Of a stretch of DNA of 64,000 bases, positions 18,241 to 26,112 are shown piece after piece; position 1 is the stretch's first letter; each line of letters starts with the position of its first letter. Both the position numbers and the translations under genes were made by a program. Source of the stretch: Sphingomonas faeni (GTDB lineage Bacteria; Pseudomonadota; Alphaproteobacteria; Sphingomonadales; Sphingomonadaceae). Where the stretch lies: positions 248,001 to 312,000 of the forward strand of contig NZ_QAYE01000002.1 in the NCBI RefSeq assembly GCF_003053745.1. The letters run 5' to 3'. A model generated the notes under the pieces. The model ran no database searches. It saw only the letters and a program-made list of their open reading frames with translations, and had not been told where the DNA came from.

Positions 18241-20223
18241 TCACCGCTCGATGGCGGGGGAAGCGTTGCCAGCGCGGTCGAACGCGATCAGCGTCGGCGC
18301 GTCAGCAACGAACGTGTCGAGCACGCCGTCGGCGATCTTGATCGGCCCGTCGAACCGCGTTGCGCCCGGAATGCTCTGGATCGCCGCTGCTTCGGCGGCC
18401 AGCCGCTTGGCATCGGCGAAATACCGTCCCGCGGCGCTGCTGCCGTGATCGGCCGCGTCGAGGCCGGCGGCGGTCAGCTGGAGCGCACGCCCCCAGCGCT
18501 GCATCGCGTCCAGCCACGGCCGCGACTGTGCCGCGAAACCGGGGTCGATGGTCCCGGACCGGATGATGTCGGGCGCATTCGTGATCTCGTCGGCGCGCGC
18601 GGTCAGGTCCGCGATCGCCTCACGCCGCGCCGCCGCGTCGCCGCCGGCCAGCGCCTCCCGCACGCCGTCCAGCACCCCCTTCAATCGCGGCGCCTGCTCC
18701 TGCCAGGGCTGGCTGCCGAAGGTCGGTGCCATGTGCTGCGTATCGAAGAACGTCAGCAGCGCGGCGGTAGCGCGCTCGTCACCGCCCGCCAGTTCCCGCG
18801 CGGAAAAATGCCACGTCCGTTGCGCATCATACGCCTTGTCGTTCCAGCCGAACGCGGCGACGCCGGTCACTGCCGGGCGGCTGGGGGCCTCCTGGTTCAT
18901 CGGGTTCGACAGGATGCCGGTCAGCTCACCCGACAGCCCCGCCTCGCGCCGCGTATAGGGCGCCATCAACAGCCGACCCGTGGTCTGCGCATAATCGTTG
19001 ACCGGATAATTGTCCCACAACAGCGTTTTGCGACCGAACGCCTTGGTCGCCGCTTTGGCGTCGGGGATCGAGATCGCCGGCGGCACGACGTCGGTACCGG
19101 TCCACTGCACGACGATCCGCGGATCGAGATGTTTCCGGAGCGCCGCCTTGTACGGCGTTTCCTTGGCATCGTAATACTCCGTCGGCACCATGATCAGCGC
19201 ACGCGCCGAAGGATCCTTGGCCGCTAGGTTCGCCTGCACCGCGTTCAGCAATCGCGACTGCGCGATGCCCGCCGCCTCTGCGCCCGACGGACCGAACGCC
19301 GTCTTGTCCTTCTCGCAGTTCCACTTGGTGTATTCGATGTCGTCCAGCGCGACGTAGAAGCTGCCGACGCCTATCGACCGCATCGCGTCGAACTTGCGTT
19401 CCAGCGCCTGGACGTCCGCCGGATCGGAGAAGCAAACCGACGGCCCCGGCGAGACCGCGTAGACGAAGTCGACATGGTTCCGCCGCGCGGTCGTCGCGAG
19501 CGTCCCAAGCGCCGTCAACGTCGTGGCAGGATAGGCCTCCCGCCAACGATCGCGCGCGTACGGATCGTCCTTCGGGCTGTAGACATAGGTGTTCGCCTTG
19601 ACCGTGGCGAGGAAGTCGAGGTGCTTGGTGCGGTCCGCCATCGACCACGGCGCGCCGTAGAATCCCTCGATCGTGCCACGGATCGGCATCGCCGGATGGT
19701 CCTGGATCACCAGCGCCGGGATCGCCGACCGCCGGGCAAGCTGGCGAAACGTCTGCGCGGCGTGGAACAGGCCGTCCGCATCGTGACCGGCCAGCGTGAC
19801 GACCCCGCCCGACGCAGAGGCCAGGCTCGCGATCGTATAGCCCTCCGCATGGCTGTCGGCCATCGCGCGGCTGCGGGCGAGCGCATCGCGGACGATCGGT
19901 GCGACGGCGGTTCCGAGCACGACATACGTCCCGTCGATGACCGAAGGCAGGCGCCGGGCGGTCGTGATCGTCTCCACACCCGACGCCGTCAGGATGCTGC
20001 GGATCAGCGCGATCGTGTCGGGATCGACGCCGGGCGCCGCGATCAGCGATACCGAACGCCCGAGCGCGATCGTCCCCGATCCGAGTTCGATCGAGGTCGG
20101 CGTCGGGAACAGCGCGGGCATCGTCACCGGACTGGCCGAGGCGGATCCCGCCGCGAGGCTCGCCAGGCTCGCGGCAACCATTAGCGAGGGCACGAGGCCG
20201 AACGTGCCAATCTGTCGCGTCAT
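18241..20223 (-). CDS. GH84 beta-N-acetylglucosaminidase
   Basis: 660 residues with a signal peptide (VPSLMVAASLASLAAGSASA). An N-terminal GH20b/GH84-type alpha/beta domain (about 35-175, ending in HDADGLFHAAQTFRQL) precedes the catalytic TIM barrel: RGTIEGFYGAPWS at 182-194, YSPKDDPYARDRWRE, and the catalytic Asp pair in VALDDIEY (Asp294, Asp295), as in NagJ-type enzymes. It should remove terminal beta-linked GlcNAc by substrate-assisted catalysis. The ATG at 20223 is preferred over the one at 20241 because GGAGACGAGC precedes it and the upstream ATG sits inside a palindrome (20238-20254). It is probably the last gene of a leftward operon with the phosphatase-fold, DUF2141 and flippase-like genes. 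Confidence 0.88.
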   Translation of the reverse strand: MTRQIGTFGLVPSLMVAASLASLAAGSASASPVTMPALFPTPTSIELGSGTIALGRSVSLIAAPGVDPDTIALIRSILTASGVETITTARRLPSVIDGTYVVLGTAVAPIVRDALARSRAMADSHAEGYTIASLASASGGVVTLAGHDADGLFHAAQTFRQLARRSAIPALVIQDHPAMPIRGTIEGFYGAPWSMADRTKHLDFLATVKANTYVYSPKDDPYARDRWREAYPATTLTALGTLATTARRNHVDFVYAVSPGPSVCFSDPADVQALERKFDAMRSIGVGSFYVALDDIEYTKWNCEKDKTAFGPSGAEAAGIAQSRLLNAVQANLAAKDPSARALIMVPTEYYDAKETPYKAALRKHLDPRIVVQWTGTDVVPPAISIPDAKAATKAFGRKTLLWDNYPVNDYAQTTGRLLMAPYTRREAGLSGELTGILSNPMNQEAPSRPAVTGVAAFGWNDKAYDAQRTWHFSARELAGGDERATAALLTFFDTQHMAPTFGSQPWQEQAPRLKGVLDGVREALAGGDAAARREAIADLTARADEITNAPDIIRSGTIDPGFAAQSRPWLDAMQRWGRALQLTAAGLDAADHGSSAAGRYFADAKRLAAEAAAIQSIPGATRFDGPIKIADGVLDTFVADAPTLIAFDRAGNASPAIER

Positions 20224-20237
20224 GCTCGTCTCCGGTA

Positions 20238-20254
20238 TCATAATGGTATTATGA
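20238..20254. promoter_or_regulatory. Palindromic operator candidate before GH84 gene
   Basis: Perfect inverted repeat TCATAAT-N3-ATTATGA, 15 to 31 bases upstream of the GH84 start, AT-rich against GC-rich flanks. Size, symmetry and position suit a dimeric repressor. The core also reads as TAATGGTATTA, reminiscent of GntR-type sites with a GGTAT core, but I cannot name the regulator. Confidence 0.45.
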
Positions 20255-20304
20255 CCTGGGGGATACGGTAGCTGCGAGACGACCGCAACCCGTACGGAAA
20301 CCCC

Positions 20305-21333
20305 TCAGCGGCTGGCGAGCATCGCCGCCATCTTTGGCCGGACGGCGACCCCGTCGAGCGTGTAGCTGACCATCACGCCAATGTGATCCGACAGCATCGT
20401 CTTGTCGCCAGCCCGGCCGAACGGCGCACTGAAGGCGACCGGTTTCACCGAGAGCGCATCCGACGCCCGGTACATCAGCCAGTCCTTCGCGCGACCGGTC
20501 GAGGTCGCGACGTCGGCGGCTTGCGTCACCAGGCATGTCGGGGTCGACCGGCACCGCTGCTCGCCGCCCGTCAGCGGCATCGAGCCGCCGAACATGTGCT
20601 GCGCGAAATACGCACGGCGCGCGATATCCTGCCCTACGTTGAAGTCGCCCGCCACCAGCAGCGTCTCGTGTGGTCGTTCCATCGAGCCGATGAACGCACT
20701 CAACAGGTCGATCTGGCGCTTGTACGCGTAGAGCGCGCGGGGCTCGGATACGCCGGTGGCGCCGTTCGAATTCAGGTGCGTGTCGATCACCGTGACCGGC
20801 CCGGCCAATCCGGGAACCGCGATCATCGCCGCCATCGCGCCCTTGTTGGCGAGGCAGTCATAGCCGGCGCAGACCGGATAGCTGATCCGCCGCACCGCGA
20901 GGATCGGATAGTCGGAGAAGATCGCGAGCCCGCTGTCGACATGCTTGCCGACCTGTTCGCCGCGGAACATGCTGCCGGCCGATACGAAGCTGCGGTCGTT
21001 CGGGGTCTCGGCGGAGGCGGAAGCGTCGGCGGATGCCCCGAACGCGATGTAGCGATAGCCCGCGGCGGCACCGATCGCCTTCGCGTCGGGCACGAACGCC
21101 TCCTGCAACGCGACGATCCTAGGCTGATGCCCGTCGGCTCTCATCGCCCTGAGTTGTGCGGCGATCGCCGACAGCGATGCCGTCCGATCCTCCGCGATCG
21201 GCCAGGGCAGGCCGTGCACATTGTAGGTCATGACCGATACCGTCGACTCCGCCCCGCTCGCGGTTGCGGGCGACGCGGTCGCTGCGAGCAGGGCGAGGGA
21301 AGCGGCAAACCGACCGAGACGATGCGAAACCAT
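20305..21333 (-). CDS. Secreted endonuclease/exonuclease/phosphatase-fold protein
   Basis: 342 residues with a signal peptide (FAASLALLAATASPATASG). DNase I-like fold motifs are present in order: VMTYNVHGLPWP, IVALQEAF (metal-binding Glu), DTHLNSNG, LLVAGDFNVGQDI and the terminal MLSDHIGVMV with the catalytic Asp-His. The fold is shared by sphingomyelinases C, inositol polyphosphate phosphatases and secreted nucleases. With a secreted form and an YPVCAGYDCLANKG insert that resembles the sphingomyelinase-like group, a phospholipid or sphingolipid substrate is possible but not shown. The ATG at 21333 starts the signal peptide; the frame extends to 21408. It lies 82 bases before the GH84 start and 82 bases after the DUF2141 stop. 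Confidence 0.82.
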   Translation of the reverse strand: MVSHRLGRFAASLALLAATASPATASGAESTVSVMTYNVHGLPWPIAEDRTASLSAIAAQLRAMRADGHQPRIVALQEAFVPDAKAIGAAAGYRYIAFGASADASASAETPNDRSFVSAGSMFRGEQVGKHVDSGLAIFSDYPILAVRRISYPVCAGYDCLANKGAMAAMIAVPGLAGPVTVIDTHLNSNGATGVSEPRALYAYKRQIDLLSAFIGSMERPHETLLVAGDFNVGQDIARRAYFAQHMFGGSMPLTGGEQRCRSTPTCLVTQAADVATSTGRAKDWLMYRASDALSVKPVAFSAPFGRAGDKTMLSDHIGVMVSYTLDGVAVRPKMAAMLASR

Positions 21334-21415
21334 TGGCGATCCAATTCCTGTATGTGCGGGGGTGACGCCACGGTCCGGTCGGAACCGCACCTGCCCGGGC
21401 TTATTCATGGTGGTG

Positions 21416-21922
21416 TCAGCGTTTCAGCGGCGCGAACGAGAACAGGCCGCTTCGGTAGTTCATCACCACCGTCGTTGGCGTGATCCCGGCATGCGCGACG
21501 ACCCGCGCCGCCTCCGCGCTCGGTTTGGAATGGCCGAGCCGCGGGTTGCCGGCAAAACCGATCCCGTCGTGGAGCAGGCTGAACCCGTGCCCGCCGCTAC
21601 GGGCATGGACGACGCTGAGCGCATACGCACCCTCGCCCGGAACGCGCAGGCACAGTCGCGCGGGACCTGATGCCGGAACCGTTATCACCGCGCGGCGGAA
21701 CGTCTTTCCCTGCGCCACCAGCACATTGTCGTCGGCCAGGAACTCGCCCTCGACCGCGGGATAGACCTCGGCGCGCAGATTGCCCGCGCGGTCCTTCAGC
21801 CCCTCGACGATCACGACGATTGCGGGGCCCGTCTCGTGCGGCCTGCACTGCGCCGCCGCGGTCCCCAGCGCAGGGGTGGACGCGATCGGCGTTGCGGCGA
21901 GGGCCAAGAGCGCGACAATCAT
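21416..21922 (-). CDS. DUF2141 secreted protein (copy 1)
   Basis: 168 residues with a short signal peptide (IVALLALAATPIAS). The DUF2141 core reads IVVIVEGLKDRAGNLRAEVYP, then FRRAVITVP, LCLRVPGEGAYALSVVHAR and FSLLHDGIGFAGNPRLG, a small beta-sandwich usually exported to the periplasm or surface. The function of the family is unknown. Translation is probably coupled to the upstream membrane protein by an ATGA overlap (21919-21922). A paralogue occurs at 44735-45232, also beside envelope genes. Confidence 0.85.
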   Translation of the reverse strand: MIVALLALAATPIASTPALGTAAAQCRPHETGPAIVVIVEGLKDRAGNLRAEVYPAVEGEFLADDNVLVAQGKTFRRAVITVPASGPARLCLRVPGEGAYALSVVHARSGGHGFSLLHDGIGFAGNPRLGHSKPSAEAARVVAHAGITPTTVVMNYRSGLFSFAPLKR

Positions 21923-22842
21923 TGGTTATGCTCCGGATTGAGAAGTTCGACCGCGGTCAGCGCCGCGCCGAGCAGGAGGTGCGTGACCAGCCAGAGTGCC
22001 GCGATCATCGTCAGCATCGCGGCGACGTTGGACGCCTGCCCAACGGTAAATGCGACAAGGCCGGCGAAGACGATGTCCTTGTTCGGCAACAGCGGCAGGC
22101 GCGAGACGAGCAGGCGCAACGTCGCCAGCACCAGCCACCAGGCGAGCGGTGCCGCGGGCAGCGCCACCGCCCACAGCGCGGCGGCGAAGACCGTCGTCGT
22201 GACGATCCGCAACAGGTGGATGACCGCGATCCGGCCGAGCTCATCGCGCGGCAGCGTGAAGAGCCGCTTGCGCATCACGAGCGCGACGACCGACGGCAAC
22301 GCGATGCTCGCGGCCGATACGATCATCACCTTGGCATCGGTGCCGAGGTTCAGCGCGATGAGCGACTGCCAGCTGACCGCCGCGAGAGCCAGCGTGCAGA
22401 CATTGGCGACCACCGCGGACAGGATCGACACGTCCTTGATCGCACCGAACGGGGTGCCCACCAGCGAAGCATGCCGCCGCGCCCACGCGTAGAAGTACAG
22501 CTCGCCGGAATAGCCCGCGATGATCTCGTTGCTGATCCGCTTGCGCAACAGCGCGAGGAACCCGCGCGGCGGGAGGTTCCACAGGCGGCGATAGATCACC
22601 CACTCGCTCGCTGGCAGCGCGAGATAGCCGGCCGCGAACAGCAGCCAGAACAGCGGCGAGCGCGGCACCATCGCGATCACGCCGCGGACGTCGAGATAGC
22701 GCAGCTGCCACAACGCCGCGATCAGGATCGCCGCGGACAACAAAGGCGTCAGGCCGCGTGCGACGATCCCCTTGCGGACGTCGATCGTCTTCAGCGGAAG
22801 CTTGGGGGCGGGCAGGGCCGCGTGGTTGAGGGCGTTGCTCAT
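21919..22842 (-). CDS. LPG-synthase/flippase-like integral membrane protein
   Basis: 307 residues with about seven to eight hydrophobic segments. It resembles the membrane part of lysylphosphatidylglycerol synthases (UPF0104/DUF2156-less), with RISNEIIAGYSGELYFYAWAR in the place of that family's conserved NxxxxxRxGE-type loop and a C-terminal LLPNKDIVFAGLVAF segment. Such stand-alone membrane domains are found next to glycosyltransferases and are thought to move or transfer lipid-linked groups. The ATG at 22842 has AGGGCGGC directly upstream; the longer frame to 23163 has no membrane character. It is first gene of the leftward operon and divergent from the DUF2334 operon. Confidence 0.75.
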   Translation of the reverse strand: MSNALNHAALPAPKLPLKTIDVRKGIVARGLTPLLSAAILIAALWQLRYLDVRGVIAMVPRSPLFWLLFAAGYLALPASEWVIYRRLWNLPPRGFLALLRKRISNEIIAGYSGELYFYAWARRHASLVGTPFGAIKDVSILSAVVANVCTLALAAVSWQSLIALNLGTDAKVMIVSAASIALPSVVALVMRKRLFTLPRDELGRIAVIHLLRIVTTTVFAAALWAVALPAAPLAWWLVLATLRLLVSRLPLLPNKDIVFAGLVAFTVGQASNVAAMLTMIAALWLVTHLLLGAALTAVELLNPEHNQ

Positions 22843-23068
22843 GCCGCCCTGCGCCGTACGGCGACCGGGACGGCAATCTGATTTCCATGACGCAGCGATG
22901 CCGCGACGGCGGGGGAGCCGGGATGTGTCATGGGTTCTGGACGTCACCGCATCGCAGCATCCGCAGCCCGAAAAATTCCACGCGAAAAATAATCTGGCGG
23001 ACTGCGGTTCGGACCGCGCGGTGCCGTCTCCCGGGCATGTGTGTGCCCAAGCTGCTCGACCTTCTGTC

Positions 23069-23884
23069 GTGAACGCCCTGCCAAAGGCCGTGCGCCCGCC
23101 GTCACCAGACCGGCGCCTCATCGTGTCGATCCACGATGTCTCGCCGGCATTCGCCGACCCCATCGAGCGACTGGCCGAGATGATCGGCGCGATCCTTGGG
23201 GGGCCGCGGTTCGCGATGCTGGTCGTCCCCGATCACTGGGGGGCGGCCCCGCTCGACCGGACGCCGGCGTTCGCGCGCCGGTTGCGCGAATGGGCCGATG
23301 CGGGGGTCGAGATGTTCCTCCACGGCTGGTTCCACCGCGACACCAGTGCGCACCGAGGGCCGACGGCGACGATGAAGGCGCGCTACATGACCGCGGGCGA
23401 GGGCGAGTTCCTCGGGCTCAGCGCGGACGAGGCCGAATACCGAATGCGCGCCGGACGCGATATGGTCGAACAGGCGATCGGCGGACCCGTCGCGGGCTTC
23501 ATCGCGCCGGCGTGGCTCTACGGCCCGGGCGCGAGGTCGGCGCTGAAGGCGTGCGATTTCGCGCTCGCGGAGGACCATTTCCGGGTCTGGCGTCCGGCCA
23601 ACGACGCGGTCGTCGCGCGCGGTCCGGTCGTCACCTGGGCAAGCCGATCCCCCGCGCGCACCGCCAGTTCGCTCGCGGTCGCCGCGGCGGCCCGTACCCT
23701 GCCGGACTGGCTGCCGACCTTGCGGGTGGCCGTTCACCCCGGCGACGTCACGAAGGAGTCGCTGATGACGAGTATCGATCGGACCATCCGGTGTCTGGCG
23801 GGCCGCCGCACGGTTGCCCGCTACGCCGATCTGTTGCCGGGCGCAGCTATGTCGGAAGGGGAGGGCCGTCATGAAGATCGTTGA
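23069..23884 (+). CDS. DUF2334 polysaccharide-deacetylase-like protein
   Basis: About 271 residues in the NodB/DUF2334 fold. Motifs: IVSIHDVSP (metal-binding Asp region), LVVPDHWG, MFLHGWFHRD (the HxxxH metal pair) and GFIAPAWLYG. Members are predicted metal-dependent carbohydrate deacetylases acting on surface or secreted glycans. The GTG at 23069 is my start, a few residues before the first conserved strand; the open frame continues to 22772 over the intergenic region without homology. The last 14 bases overlap the start of the glycosyltransferase gene, suggesting coupled translation. Confidence 0.78.
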   Translation: MNALPKAVRPPSPDRRLIVSIHDVSPAFADPIERLAEMIGAILGGPRFAMLVVPDHWGAAPLDRTPAFARRLREWADAGVEMFLHGWFHRDTSAHRGPTATMKARYMTAGEGEFLGLSADEAEYRMRAGRDMVEQAIGGPVAGFIAPAWLYGPGARSALKACDFALAEDHFRVWRPANDAVVARGPVVTWASRSPARTASSLAVAAAARTLPDWLPTLRVAVHPGDVTKESLMTSIDRTIRCLAGRRTVARYADLLPGAAMSEGEGRHEDR

Positions 23885-25046
23885 TGTCTGCGCCTTCTAC
23901 ACGCCCAGCGGCGGCGGGGTCCGCACCTATGTCGACCGCAAGCTCGTCGCCTTCGCCGAACGCGGGCATGAGATGGTGGTCGTCGCACCGGGCGAGCGCG
24001 CCGGCGAGGAACGTCGCGGCCCGAACGCGCGGATACGCTGGGTACGCTCGCCGCGGTTTCCGCTCGACCGATCCTACCGCTATTTCTCCGATCGCTCAGC
24101 GCTGCACCGCGTGCTCGACGAAGAAGATCCGGACCTCGTCGAAGTCTCGTCGCCGTGGCGCAGTGCGTCGATGGTCGCGGACTGGAAGAGCGAACGCGGC
24201 GCCCGGGCGCGGCTCGCGTTGATCGCGCATGCCGATCCGCTGGCGGCCTATGCCTATCGCTGGTTCGGCGGCGTCGCCACGACGCAGACGATCGACCGCG
24301 CGTTCGAATGGTATTGGCGCCACTTACGCCGCCTCGACCAACGCTTCGACATGATCGTCAGCGCAAGCGACAGCCTGAGCCAGCGGTTGCGGGAGGGCGG
24401 CCTGCAAAAGGTGCTGACCGACCCGATGGGCGTCGAACCCGGACAGTTCTCGCCGGCGCTTCGCGACATGACCGTGCGTCGCGAGATGCTGGCGCTATGC
24501 GGCCTCCCCGAAGACGCGATGCTGTTGATCGGGGTTGGACGCCACGCACCGGAAAAGCGCTGGCCGATGATTGCGCAGGCGGCGACCATGGCGGGGGCGC
24601 AGGCGCCGGTAGGCCTCGTCATCGTCGGCGGCGGATCGCGGCAGCGGCCAGTGATCGAGGCGATCGACGGCAATCCGCACGTCCGCCTGCTCGAACCGAC
24701 CACCGATCGGGCGGCACTTGCCCGAATGATGGCGAGCGCGGATGCCTTGATCCACGGATGCGAGGCGGAAACCTTCTGCTTCGTCGCCGCCGAGGCGATC
24801 GCGTCGGGCCTGCCGCTGATCGCACCCGATCGCGGCGGCGCCGCCGACCTCGCGCGCAAATCCGGTGGCGTCTTGTATCGGTCCAGCGACGCGCCGGCGG
24901 CGTCCGAGGCGATCCTTTCGGTCGCCCGCACCAGTCGTATGCCACGCGCGGCGGCGCCGGTGCGCACGATGGACGATCACTTCGACGCGCTGCTGACACT
25001 GTACGCGAACGAGAATCTGGTGAGGAGAGAAGGATCATGTCGATGA
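23871..25046 (+). CDS. GT4 glycosyltransferase
   Basis: 391 residues, GT-B fold. The N-terminal half opens MKIVDVCAFYTPSGGGVRTY, the GGG loop typical of retaining family 4 enzymes; the C-terminal half has LIGVGRHAPEKRWPMI, VIVGGGSRQ and CEAETFCFVAAEAIASGLP, which holds the EX7E-type nucleotide-sugar motif. The protein is cytosolic and probably transfers a hexose from a nucleotide sugar to a lipid or glycan acceptor. The ATG at 23871 follows GGAAGGGGAGGG. It lies between the deacetylase and a small membrane protein, with overlaps at both ends, so the three act as one operon. Confidence 0.88.
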   Translation: MKIVDVCAFYTPSGGGVRTYVDRKLVAFAERGHEMVVVAPGERAGEERRGPNARIRWVRSPRFPLDRSYRYFSDRSALHRVLDEEDPDLVEVSSPWRSASMVADWKSERGARARLALIAHADPLAAYAYRWFGGVATTQTIDRAFEWYWRHLRRLDQRFDMIVSASDSLSQRLREGGLQKVLTDPMGVEPGQFSPALRDMTVRREMLALCGLPEDAMLLIGVGRHAPEKRWPMIAQAATMAGAQAPVGLVIVGGGSRQRPVIEAIDGNPHVRLLEPTTDRAALARMMASADALIHGCEAETFCFVAAEAIASGLPLIAPDRGGAADLARKSGGVLYRSSDAPAASEAILSVARTSRMPRAAAPVRTMDDHFDALLTLYANENLVRREGSCR

Positions 25047-25309
25047 CCGCGACCCATTTCGTCCTGCAACCGATACACGTTCCGGATCACGACCCAGCCT
25101 GGGAAGTCGAGCCGCCCGAGGCTGCGGTGCCGCTCTGCGACTTTCGCGGCGACGGACGCCTGATCGATGCCTTCGTACACCAGCGCTCCGCCTGGAGTTG
25201 TCCGCTGTTCTACCTTGCCATTCCGGCCTATGCGGTCCTAACCCTTGCCGCCGCGGCGATCCGATTTTTCGGCCGTACCGGGATCCTGCCCAATCACTCG
25301 GCATCCTGA
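25037..25309 (+). CDS. Small single-pass membrane protein
   Basis: 90 residues from the ATG at 25037, with GGAGAGAAGGA just upstream. The first half is acidic and aromatic (VPDHDPAWEVEPPEAAVPL); the second half has one hydrophobic helix (PLFYLAIPAYAVLTLAAAA) ending in a basic tail. I recognise no family. It overlaps the glycosyltransferase end by 10 bases, so it is probably translated with it and may anchor or modulate that enzyme. The stop codon lies in an 8-bp triple repeat (25306-25329). Confidence 0.55.
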   Translation: MSMTATHFVLQPIHVPDHDPAWEVEPPEAAVPLCDFRGDGRLIDAFVHQRSAWSCPLFYLAIPAYAVLTLAAAAIRFFGRTGILPNHSAS

Positions 25310-25329
25310 TCCGCTGATCCGCTGATCCG
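25306..25329. repeat. 8-bp tandem repeat, three copies, stop codon in every frame
   Basis: CTGATCCG is repeated three times without interruption. Because 8 is not a multiple of 3, the TGA in each unit falls in a different frame (25307, 25315, 25323), so the block ends translation in all three rightward frames. It carries the stop of the small membrane protein and lies just upstream of the sigma-factor frame. Confidence 0.8.
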
Positions 25330-25462
25330 ACGCCGACGGTCTTATTTTTCAGGGCGACATCCCGAACGGGCAGGAGCAAGACGCTCTCTCAGCGACGATG
25401 AGCCTCGGAGGAATGCCGTAGCCGACCCAGATACAATACCTTCCGCGGGCCAGTCCGAAGGT

Positions 25463-25972
25463 CTGTCCGCCGTACTCGCTGCCAACCGTGGCCGGCTTGT
25501 CCGGTTCTTTACGGCGCGGACGGGCAGCGTCGCGGAGGCCGAGGACGTCGTGCAGGAAATCTGGCTCCACACGGCGCAGCCGTCGCTGGGACAGGCAACG
25601 GGACCGATCGCCAATCCGCTAGCGTATCTGCACCGCGTCGGCATGAACATCGTGCTCGACCGTGTCCGTGCGAATGGCCGTCGTCAGCGCCGAGACATTG
25701 GCTATGTCGACGCGACGACGTCGATCGTCGGTGTGGAAGCGGTCGACGATGCGCCCTCCGCATTCGACGCGGTCGCCAGCCGCGAGCGGTTCGATCGGCT
25801 GGCAGCCGCGCTGTCCGGCCCCCCCGAGGGAGCGATGCGCGTATTCCGCCGCCATCGTGTCGACGGCGTGTCCCACGCCGACATCGCCGCCGAACTCGGC
25901 ATTTCGCGTAGTGCTGTCGAAAAACACATCGCCGTCGCTCTCCGACATTTGAGAAAGGCGTTGGATGAATGA
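25463..25972 (+). CDS. ECF sigma factor, module 1 (no canonical start)
   Basis: A FecI-type extracytoplasmic-function sigma factor. Region 2 is LSAVLAANRGRLVRFFTART followed by EAEDVVQEIWL; region 4 is DGVSHADIAAELGISRSAVE followed by KHIAVALRHLRKAL. The reading frame is open from 25310, but the first ATG, GTG or TTG in it is the GTG at 25550, which would delete most of region 2. I place the minimum start at a CTG (25463) by alignment with the module 2 sigma factor. An SD-like GGAGGA followed by ATG (25413) is in another frame and stops after two codons. A frameshift, a rare start codon or a sequence error are all possible. It precedes FecR and a TonB receptor. Confidence 0.7.
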   Translation: MSAVLAANRGRLVRFFTARTGSVAEAEDVVQEIWLHTAQPSLGQATGPIANPLAYLHRVGMNIVLDRVRANGRRQRRDIGYVDATTSIVGVEAVDDAPSAFDAVASRERFDRLAAALSGPPEGAMRVFRRHRVDGVSHADIAAELGISRSAVEKHIAVALRHLRKALDE

Positions 25973-26112
25973 TTTAGGGGGAGGGCTGCGGTTCGATCCG
26001 CGCCGCGGCGTCTGTCAAGCGGTCCGATATTCATCGGGAGAGGTTTGCAGGATTGGCGCGGGTCGCGTCGATCCTGACACAGGCGGGGGGCATCCGCCGG
26101 AAAGGGGGACGC

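Noticed and set aside
22843..23068. Possible riboswitch in the divergent region before the DUF2334 operon
   Set aside because: GC-rich hairpins are present, but I could not match any conserved riboswitch box; left as a plain divergent intergenic region.
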